DNA from: Lachnospiraceae bacterium UBA7026
Lineage (GTDB): Bacteria; Bacillota; Clostridia; Lachnospirales; Lachnospiraceae
Direction: 5' to 3'
NCBI GenBank assembly: GCA_002494165.1
Contig: DLBH01000012.1
Location: 1 to 9,478, forward strand
Length of the DNA stretch: 9,478 nucleotides
Position numbers and translations under genes: made by a program. Below the pieces are notes generated by a model. The model was given only the letters and a program-made list of their open reading frames with translations. It was not told the origin of the DNA and searched no databases. Positions within the stretch are counted from its first letter, which is position 1; every line of letters begins with the position of its first letter. Positions 1 to 4,836 of the stretch are shown here, one piece after another.

Positions 1-139
1 TGATCTGATCATGCCCGGCAATGATGAGGATATGGATGATATCCGATGGGCCTATGACCAGGGATTGCTCACCATGGAGGAAATCGACTCCTGCCTGGCA
101 AGGATTATAGGTCTCATCTTAGGGACCAGACCCCAATAA
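1..139 (+). CDS. Glycoside hydrolase family 3 protein, C-terminal fragment (5' end outside window)
   Basis: Only the last 45 codons are present, read from base 2 to the TAA at 137-139. They begin DLIMPGNDEDMDDI and continue with AYDQGLLTMEEIDSCLARI. This matches the end of the GH3 C-terminal (alpha/beta sandwich) domain, where an AG-x-DL-x-MPG segment is followed by a helix of the type I-x-x-A-x-x-G-x-L-x-x-x-x-[IL]D and an arginine-containing last helix. GH3 enzymes of this kind hydrolyse beta-glucosides, beta-xylosides or related sugars. The substrate cannot be told from this tail, because the nucleophile Asp lies in the N-terminal domain outside the window. The protein stops shortly after the last helix, so no fibronectin-III-like domain follows it here. 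I see no clear hairpin terminator after the stop. Confidence 0.8.
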   Translation, partial: DLIMPGNDEDMDDIRWAYDQGLLTMEEIDSCLARIIGLILGTRPQ

Positions 140-322
140 AAAGCCTTTGTTACTTTAAATCATATTTATAACCCTGTGAAATTGCACAAAAGAAAGGACT
201 TTATTTCATATAAATTTCACAAAGAAAAATTTGACTTTTTCAAATTAACATGTTATGTTCCATCTTGAGAGAAAAGAAAGATGATTATTTGCAGGCTGCG
301 GCCTGAAAAAGGAGATGAGATT
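140..322 (+). promoter_or_regulatory. Promoter region of the HAD-nrdI-nadE run with an upstream inverted repeat
   Basis: This AT-rich gap holds a good sigma-A-type promoter: -35 TTGACT at 231-236, a 17-bp spacer, and an extended -10 (TG at 251-252, TATGTT at 254-259). Transcription would start near 266. Just upstream of the -35 lies a perfect 9-bp inverted repeat, TGTGAAATT (175-183) and AATTTCACA (213-221), with arms 29 bp apart. The half-sites resemble those of Rex or Crp/Fnr-type regulators, but the wide spacing does not match a single classical operator. The promoter is seen in the sequence; any regulator is inference. Confidence 0.6.
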
Positions 323-1108
323 ATGGCAATCAAGTTAATTGCTACAGATTTGGATGGAACATTACTCAACAGTAACAATAAAGCACCCCGGGAATTCTTT
401 GACTGGGTAGAGAGACACCCTGAGATTAAGACCGTCATCGCCAGCGGCAGACAGTACCAGACCCTGGAAAAGATGTTCGGCCATCTGGGGGACCATGTGC
501 TCTACTGTGGCGACAACGGTGGCTTTATCTTCCATAAGGGAGTTAAGCTTTATTCTAACCCTATTGACGAGGAAGACCTGAGGAAGGCGGTCCGCTTCAT
601 GGGCCATATACCGGGAACCTGTCTGATTCTCTGTGGTGCCAAAAGTGCTTACACACAGAACATGTCTCCTGAGGCGGAGAAGGTGATTCGTATGTTTTTC
701 GCCTCCCTTACCCAGGTGGATGACCTTAACGATGTGATCGGTAAGGACGAGATTGTCAAAATGTCTATTTATGAAGAGAGCGGCCAGGCAGAACAGATTT
801 ATCCTCTGCTTCCCAACCTGGGAGACCACATTGAGAAGGTTCTCTCAGAGAAGCGCTGGATCGACATCCAGCTCAAGTCTACCAACAAGGGGAAGGCCAT
901 CCGCTTTCTCCAGGATAAGTATAATATTTCATCTGATGAATGTATGGCCTTTGGTGATTATCTCAATGATTACAGTATGATGGAAAGCTGTCATTTCAGC
1001 TTTGCTATGGACAATGCCCACCCGGACCTGAAAAAGGTCGCTAATTTCCAGACGACGACCAATGATCACATGGGTGTGGTAACTATTTTGAATACGATGA
1101 CTGAATAA
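323..1108 (+). CDS. Cof-type HAD-IIB family hydrolase (sugar-phosphate phosphatase-like)
   Basis: This 261-residue protein belongs to the haloacid dehalogenase superfamily, which removes phosphate from small metabolites in the cytoplasm through an aspartyl-phosphate intermediate. All four HAD motifs are visible: motif I DLDGT with nucleophile D9 and acid/base D11, motif II Ser in IASGR (S41), motif III Lys in the TNKGKA stretch (near K189), and motif IV GDYLND (G211-D216) for magnesium. The roughly 100-residue insert between motifs II and III is the C2B cap of the Cof/YidA class. The length is normal for the family. I chose the ATG at 323 because GGAG at 311-314 sits 8 bp before it; an in-frame ATG at 281 would add 14 residues ahead of the conserved start and lacks a good Shine-Dalgarno. 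The substrate cannot be predicted. It is the first gene after the 231-259 promoter, and no terminator separates it from nrdI 52 bp downstream. Confidence 0.88.
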   Translation: MAIKLIATDLDGTLLNSNNKAPREFFDWVERHPEIKTVIASGRQYQTLEKMFGHLGDHVLYCGDNGGFIFHKGVKLYSNPIDEEDLRKAVRFMGHIPGTCLILCGAKSAYTQNMSPEAEKVIRMFFASLTQVDDLNDVIGKDEIVKMSIYEESGQAEQIYPLLPNLGDHIEKVLSEKRWIDIQLKSTNKGKAIRFLQDKYNISSDECMAFGDYLNDYSMMESCHFSFAMDNAHPDLKKVANFQTTTNDHMGVVTILNTMTE

Positions 1109-1141
1109 ATAAAAGGGGAAGATCAGGGTCTGGACCGATAT

Positions 1142-1155
1142 ACCCCTGGAGGGGT
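1142..1155 (+). promoter_or_regulatory. Small hairpin overlapping the nrdI ribosome binding site
   Basis: ACCCC (1142-1146) pairs with GGGGT (1151-1155) around a TGGA loop. The 3' arm forms most of the Shine-Dalgarno GGAGGGG (1148-1154) that precedes the nrdI ATG at 1161. A 5-bp GC-rich stem could partly hide the ribosome binding site. It may equally be a chance effect of a G-rich site. The pairing is visible; the regulatory role is inference. Confidence 0.3.
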
Positions 1156-1160
1156 TTATT

Positions 1161-1523
1161 ATGAAGATTGTGTACACGTCAAGAACAGGTAATGTGGAAA
1201 CCATGGTAAAAAAGCTTGGCGCCACAGATGTGGTCAAGCTTTCCGATGGGAATGAGAAAGTGGAGGAGGATTATATTCTTCTTACCTTTACTACAGGCCG
1301 GGGTATGATTCCCCCGGTAGTTGACAAGTTCTTAGAATCCAACGCGGCCTTTTGTAAGGGTGTGGCAGCCAGCGGCAACAGTGATCGTTTTCCAGACAGC
1401 TTTGCCCAGTCCGCCGATAAGATCCATGCCAAGTATGGGATTCCGATGATTACTAAATTTGACCTGGCCGGTGAGCCTGACCAGACCGAAGAGATCAAGG
1501 TTTATATAGCTTCCCTGGCATAA
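1161..1523 (+). CDS. nrdI: NrdI, class Ib ribonucleotide reductase assembly flavoprotein
   Basis: This 120-residue flavodoxin-like protein matches NrdI, which binds FMN and supplies the oxidant that builds the dimanganese-tyrosyl radical cofactor of NrdF in class Ib ribonucleotide reductase. Visible features are the N-terminal phosphate-binding loop SRTGN (residues 7-11), the TFTTGRGMIPP segment that contacts the flavin in the family, the SGNSDRF stretch equivalent to the usual SGNxNF, and a C-terminal FDLAGEPDQTEEI typical of NrdI ends. The length is normal for the family. The start is fixed by GGAGGGG at 1148-1154. In many Firmicutes nrdI sits with nrdE and nrdF; here its neighbours are a HAD phosphatase and nadE, so it is an orphan copy within this window. 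A generic short flavodoxin is the main alternative. Confidence 0.85.
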   Translation: MKIVYTSRTGNVETMVKKLGATDVVKLSDGNEKVEEDYILLTFTTGRGMIPPVVDKFLESNAAFCKGVAASGNSDRFPDSFAQSADKIHAKYGIPMITKFDLAGEPDQTEEIKVYIASLA

Positions 1524-1642
1524 GGCAGGAGACCGGACTGGAGAGTTAAAACCCATATGGTTTCCCTGATAAAAAGCCAGCAGGAGACCAGACCAATAAG
1601 AGATAAAAGAAGGTAGAATGAGTAAAAAGGAGTGCACAAGCC

Positions 1643-2428
1643 ATGTTGAAAGATCCAGTAAAAACAAAGAATGACATCGTTCGTTGGATCCGCGAATACT
1701 TTGAGGCCAATGGTCCCCAATGTGACGCGGTAATCGGTATATCCGGAGGCAAGGATTCCAGTGTTACGGCAGCCCTGCTGACAGAAGCCCTGGGCAAAGA
1801 CCGGGTAGTAGGAGTTCTTATGCCTAATGGGGTACAAAGCGACATCAGTGATTCCCAGGAGATCGTATCCCTCTTAGGAATCAGGTCTGTGACTGTCAAT
1901 ATCAAGGCTGGTGTGGACGGTCTGGCTGGAGCAATCAATGAAAGCCTGGCCGGAAGCGGAATCCCCGGTGTGGAAAGCCTTTCCCGGGATTCCATGATCA
2001 ACATGCCTCCCCGTCTTAGAATGAGTACCCTCTATGCCATTGCCCAGGCCCTGCCCAGAGGTGGAAGAGTGGTAAATACCTGCAACCGGTCCGAAGACCA
2101 TATCGGATATTCTACCAAGTACGGTGACGCTGCCGGCGATTTCAGCCCGCTTTGTAATCTCCTGGTTCACGAAGTAATCCAGATTGGGGAAGTTCTTGGC
2201 CTTCCGGAAAGACTGACCAGAAAGACACCTTCCGATGGCCTTTCCGGAATGTCCGATGAGGACAAGATTGGTTTCACTTATGCCTGCCTGGACCACTATG
2301 TCCTGACCGGCGAGTGTCCTGACCAGGCAATCCGGGAAAAAATCGACCGGATGCACCGGCTCAATCTTCACAAGCTGCAGCTGATGCCCGGCTTCAAGCT
2401 GGATGGCCAGGACCAGACCAGTAATTAG
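1643..2428 (+). CDS. nadE: NH3-dependent NAD+ synthetase
   Basis: The 261-residue protein is NadE, which catalyses the last step of NAD synthesis: nicotinate adenine dinucleotide (deamido-NAD) plus ammonia and ATP gives NAD, AMP and pyrophosphate. The N-type ATP pyrophosphatase loop GISGGKDSS is at residues 32-40. It is followed by PNG (61-63), the NRSEDHIGYSTKYGD block (148-162) that binds deamido-NAD and ATP, and the late SDEDKIG element (204-210). There is no N-terminal nitrilase/glutaminase domain, so this is the free-ammonia form, and its length fits that form. The ATG at 1643 follows AAGGAG (1627-1632) with a 10-bp spacer. It lies 119 bp after nrdI with no clear terminator between them, so shared transcription is likely. 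A nicotinamidase-like gene about 1.6 kb downstream belongs to the same salvage route. Confidence 0.93.
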   Translation: MLKDPVKTKNDIVRWIREYFEANGPQCDAVIGISGGKDSSVTAALLTEALGKDRVVGVLMPNGVQSDISDSQEIVSLLGIRSVTVNIKAGVDGLAGAINESLAGSGIPGVESLSRDSMINMPPRLRMSTLYAIAQALPRGGRVVNTCNRSEDHIGYSTKYGDAAGDFSPLCNLLVHEVIQIGEVLGLPERLTRKTPSDGLSGMSDEDKIGFTYACLDHYVLTGECPDQAIREKIDRMHRLNLHKLQLMPGFKLDGQDQTSN

Positions 2429-2461
2429 ACTGGTCAGATGTCAGCAGATTCCTGATTAAGC

Positions 2462-2563
2462 CAGTATATACCTGGCGGCAGGCTGTCCATTTGATCAGTA
2501 TATACCTGGTGGCAGGCTGTCCATTTGATCAGTTCATACCTGGCGGCAGGCTGTCCATCAGGC
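2462..2563. repeat. Tandem repeat, 3 copies of a 34-bp unit
   Basis: Three head-to-tail copies occupy 2462-2495, 2496-2529 and 2530-2563, with an exact 34-bp period and no spacers. Copies 1 and 2 differ at one base (CCTGGCGG versus CCTGGTGG). Copy 3 differs at two positions near its start and diverges over its last five bases. Each copy carries CAGTATATACCTGG-like sequence followed by GGCAGGCTGTCCAT. In copies 1 and 3 a short CCTG/CAGG hairpin is possible. The array lies between the nadE stop and the bidirectional terminator, so it would be in the nadE 3' untranslated region. Its function is unknown. Confidence 0.9.
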
Positions 2564-2624
2564 CGGTAAGCCAGAACCTGAACTGACAATATAAATGATA
2601 AGGGACTTTAAGATGAAGAGGTAA

Positions 2625-2666
2625 AATGCCGGGAATCTTCAGAAAAAGCTGAGGACTCCCGGCATT
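2625..2666. terminator. Bidirectional terminator between nadE (+) and the EamA gene (-)
   Basis: AATGCCGGGA (2625-2634) pairs perfectly with TCCCGGCATT (2657-2666). Inside, TCTTCAG (2636-2642) pairs with CTGAGGA (2649-2655) with one G-T wobble, leaving a six-base loop. Short T-rich tails follow on both sides (TTCTTGTCATTT on the + strand; TTTTAC on the - strand), so it can end both convergent transcripts. Confidence 0.8.
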
Positions 2667-2721
2667 CTTGTCATTTCAAAAATAAATTTTGACATAGTAT
2701 AGTTATATTTTGAGGATTTAT

Positions 2722-3642
2722 TTATTTTTTGAACCAGGCCACAGCGGTTACGCCGCCTATGACCAGAACCATGCCAAGCAGGTCCATGACTGTGAAGTCC
2801 ACATGGAGGAAGACCACGGTAAGAATCATGGATACTACCGGTTCCAGACCAGCGACCATACTTCCTTCCACAGGCCCCAGCAGCTTGACTCCCTGTAGGT
2901 AGCAGGTAAAGGCAAGGACGGTTCCTACGATGACTACAAGAACCGTTAAAAGGACTGTCTCATAGTCCCAGATACCGGGAACCCGCCATATCTTTGTGAA
3001 AGGAACCTGGACCAGACCTCCCAGGAGCATGCCCCAGCCGACGATGGACAGGGTGCCATATTGGGCGATCAACCTGGCCGGCTGCAAGGTGTAGACTGCT
3101 ACGGCACAGGCCGCCGCAAAACCCCAGAAAAGAGCTGCCGGACTGATGGCCAGGCTGGAAAGCCGGCCATGGGTAGCCATGAGAAATACACCGGTCATGA
3201 CAGTGACCAGGATGATAACCTCATGGACCGAGGGAAGCCGTTTTTCCCTGCCAAAAAAGAAAATCATGATCAGGACCGGAGACATGTACTGAAGGACTGT
3301 CGCTGCCGCCGGATTAGAATACTGGATAGCCAGGAAATAGCAGGTCTGGCTGGGCATCATGCCAAAGAGGGCAAAGATGAAGAGTTCTTTTATGTTTTTT
3401 GTCTGGGACCAGGGACCGAAAAAATCAGACCTGTTTCGCAGGAAGGTTAAAAGGACCAGAATCAGACCTCCTGCAAGGAGACGGACTGTCACCAGCCACA
3501 TGGCCGGGATCGCCTTATTCTCAAACAGCAATTTAGCAAATACTCCTGAACAGCCCCAGCAGCTGCAGCCTGCTACGGCAAAAAGAAGACCTGTCAGACT
3601 GGCAGGGGATGAATGATTTCGCTGATTATTATTTGAAGACAT
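2722..3642 (-). CDS. EamA/DMT-family transporter
   Basis: The 306-residue hydrophobic protein has the two tandem EamA domains of the drug/metabolite transporter superfamily and about ten predicted membrane helices in the cytoplasmic membrane. The first half begins near residue 16 with a hydrophobic helix containing CSCWGCSGVFAK and reaches a conserved QYMSPVLIMIFFF segment. The second half starts near ALFWGFAAACAVAVYTLQPA and ends with GLEPVVSMILTVVFL and a final helix before a short VAWFKK tail. EamA proteins export or import amino acids, metabolites or drugs, and the substrate here is unknown. The frame is open upstream to 3759, but I start at 3642 because a promoter-like pair lies at 3677-3705, upstream of 3642 yet inside the longer version, and because the extension is tandem repeat DNA. 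The Shine-Dalgarno is weak. It converges on nadE and diverges from the nicotinamidase-like gene. Confidence 0.88.
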   Translation of the reverse strand: MSSNNNQRNHSSPASLTGLLFAVAGCSCWGCSGVFAKLLFENKAIPAMWLVTVRLLAGGLILVLLTFLRNRSDFFGPWSQTKNIKELFIFALFGMMPSQTCYFLAIQYSNPAAATVLQYMSPVLIMIFFFGREKRLPSVHEVIILVTVMTGVFLMATHGRLSSLAISPAALFWGFAAACAVAVYTLQPARLIAQYGTLSIVGWGMLLGGLVQVPFTKIWRVPGIWDYETVLLTVLVVIVGTVLAFTCYLQGVKLLGPVEGSMVAGLEPVVSMILTVVFLHVDFTVMDLLGMVLVIGGVTAVAWFKK

Positions 3643-3672
3643 AGTAAGGTCACTTCTTTCTTTAAAAGTCTT

Positions 3673-3850
3673 TAACATTTTAAAGCATATGGCCTTAAAA
3701 GTCCAGGCTAATAGACATTTTCCCATACATATGCCAGCAAATACCTCTCTGTCAGACATTTTCCCATATATATGCCAGCAAATACCTCTCTGGCAGACAT
3801 TTCCTCATACATAAGCTAAAAAATATCAAGCTGAGCATACATTTCCTGGT
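3673..3850. repeat. Tandem repeat with a 41-bp unit, two good copies and decaying flanking copies
   Basis: Two copies at 3713-3753 and 3754-3794 differ at only two bases. Each starts AGACATTTTCCCATA, then ATATGCCAGC, then AAATACCTCTCTG. A third, degenerate copy at 3795-3835 keeps AGACATTTCCTCATACATA. Fragments in register at about 3674 (AACATTTTAAAGCATATGGCC) and about 3836 (CATACATTTCCT) suggest an older, longer array. In copy 2, TGCCAG and CTGGCA can pair around an 11-base loop. The array fills the space between the divergent promoters of the EamA gene and the nicotinamidase-like gene. The period is not a multiple of 3, so it is unlikely to be coding. Confidence 0.85.
3677..3705 (-). promoter_or_regulatory. 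Putative promoter of the EamA transporter gene
   Basis: On the minus strand, TGGACT (3705-3700, 4 of 6 to the -35 consensus) is followed after 17 bp by TAAAAT (3682-3677, 5 of 6 to the -10 consensus). The predicted start lies about 27 bp before the chosen ATG at 3642. The best copies of the 41-bp repeat begin immediately upstream of the -35. Confidence 0.5.
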
Positions 3851-4012
3851 AAAAACAAAAGCAAAAGGAGTATAATAAAGAAGAATAAAAACTTTGAAAA
3901 CATTATTGATGAACGGCAGCAAAAGAAGATAAAGGATGCATTTTCACAGCCCTGTCAGAGATTACCAAGGACCTGGATAAATAGAACATAGGGATTGGAA
4001 AAGGGGGATAAA
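3847..4012 (+). promoter_or_regulatory. Putative promoter and long leader of the nicotinamidase-like gene
   Basis: A consensus -10 TATAAT stands at 3871-3876. The -35 is poor (TGGTAA at 3847-3852, 18-bp spacer). The transcript leader would be about 130 bases. The region 3877-3995 is purine-rich and has no recognised riboswitch. It contains an open frame without a usable start codon, which I did not call. Confidence 0.4.
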
Positions 4013-4567
4013 ATGAAAAAGTTATTAATTGTAGTAGACATGCAGAATGATTTTATTGACGGATCTTTGGGGACCAAAGAGGCGGAAGCCATCGTCCCTA
4101 ATGTCATAAAAAAGATTCAAAGCTATCAGGGAGAATATATATTCGCGACCAGGGATACCCATGAGGATAATTACCTGGAGACCCAGGAAGGCCAGAATCT
4201 TCCGGTCCGCCACTGCATCAAGGGGACAGACGGCTGGCAGATCCGACCTGAGATTGAGGCCCTGATCAAAGAATATGGGGGTAAAATCATAGACAAGCCT
4301 TCCTTTGGTTCCCGTAAACTGGCCAAAAAAGTAGGTAAGTTGGTGGAAAAGCTGGAGGAAGAGGGTGAGAATGTGGAGATTGAGCTGGTTGGCTTATGCA
4401 CAGATATCTGTGTCGTTTCCAATGCCCTCCTGATCAAGGCCCGGCTGCCTGAGACCCCGGTTTTTGTAGATCCCGCCTGCTGTGCAGGAGTCACACCGGA
4501 CCTCCACGATGCAGCCTTGAAAACCATGTCCTCCTGTCAGATTCATCTCTGGCAGCAAGCCCAATAA
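4013..4567 (+). CDS. pncA: Nicotinamidase / isochorismatase-family cysteine hydrolase
   Basis: The 184-residue cytoplasmic protein has the cysteine hydrolase fold shared by nicotinamidases and isochorismatases. The expected triad is visible: D9 in VVDMQNDF, K95 in DKPSFGS, and C133 in GLCTDICV. The metal-site residues of nicotinamidases are also present: D48 and H50 in RDTHEDNY, and H67 in RHCIKGTDGWQI. That pattern favours nicotinamidase (nicotinamide to nicotinate plus ammonia) over isochorismatase, which lacks the metal site. The start at ATG 4013 is set by AAGGGGG at 4001-4007; an in-frame TTG at 3995 precedes that site and was rejected. NadE in the same window acts later in the pathway (nicotinate, NaMN, NaAD, NAD), and PncA would also release ammonia, the NadE co-substrate. 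The gene is followed by about 200 bp of untranslated DNA and a strong terminator. The symbol is a likely, not certain, assignment. Confidence 0.75.
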   Translation: MKKLLIVVDMQNDFIDGSLGTKEAEAIVPNVIKKIQSYQGEYIFATRDTHEDNYLETQEGQNLPVRHCIKGTDGWQIRPEIEALIKEYGGKIIDKPSFGSRKLAKKVGKLVEKLEEEGENVEIELVGLCTDICVVSNALLIKARLPETPVFVDPACCAGVTPDLHDAALKTMSSCQIHLWQQAQ

Positions 4568-4773
4568 GGATGCCCAATTGAACAATTATAAAGCTATACA
4601 ATAAACCCAGTAAATCAGTAATAAAGCACATAAATCAGGTCCGCTATCGCAGCCGGTTATTGCAAAAAGCTAATACTTCCCAATAATTGTAGAGGCCAAT
4701 TGTAAAGGTCATTTGTTAAGACTATAAAAGCAGATCTCTTATGACATAAATCATCACATGAAAAATGACTTTA
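4568..4773. other. Intergenic stretch after the nicotinamidase-like gene
   Basis: About 200 bp of AT-rich DNA lies between the stop codon and the next terminator. I see no gene on either strand; the longest start-to-stop frames are about 20 codons. The only structure is a tandem duplication of 13 bp, AATTGTAGAGGCC at 4685-4697 and AATTGTAAAGGTC at 4698-4710 (11 of 13 identical), of unknown meaning. Confidence 0.6.
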
Positions 4774-4809
4774 AAAAACTCCCGGCCAGGTTAAAGGCCG
4801 GGAGTTTTT
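4774..4809. terminator. Bidirectional intrinsic terminator
   Basis: A perfect 14-bp stem (arms 4774-4787 and 4796-4809) with the GC core CTCCCGGCC/GGCCGGGAG has an eight-base loop. It is followed by TTTTT on the + strand and by a T run from the A6 tract at 4773-4778 on the - strand. It can end both the nicotinamidase-like transcript and the convergent esterase transcript. Confidence 0.92.
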
Positions 4810-4836
4810 GCTGCAAATCTGTCATCATCAGCTTTT

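Noticed and set aside
281..322. Earlier ATG for the HAD hydrolase
   Set aside because: It would add 14 non-conserved residues and has a weak ribosome binding site; the ATG at 323 has GGAG at the right distance and begins at the conserved first strand.
2416..2435. GACCAG/CTGGTC hairpin around the nadE stop codon
   Set aside because: Only 6 bp with an eight-base loop and no T tract; CCAG/CTGG motifs are frequent in this sequence, so chance is likely.
2462..2563. 34-bp repeats as a CRISPR array
   Set aside because: The copies are directly adjacent with no unique spacers and no cas genes nearby; a CRISPR needs repeat-spacer alternation.
3061..3450. Open frames opposite the EamA and esterase genes (for example 3061-3450 and 4867-5346 on +)
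   Set aside because: They lie opposite strongly supported genes, have low-complexity or unlikely composition, and lack ribosome binding sites.
3643..3759. N-terminal extension of the EamA protein to 3759
   Set aside because: The extension consists of tandem repeat DNA with a period not divisible by 3, lies across the probable promoter, and is polar sequence ahead of the normal first helix.
3815..3991. Open + strand frame before the nicotinamidase-like gene (Lys-rich, including NFENIIDERQQKK)
   Set aside because: About 58 codons without ATG, GTG or TTG at a usable position after the AAAAGGAG; no recognisable domain, and it overlaps the likely promoter and repeat remnant.
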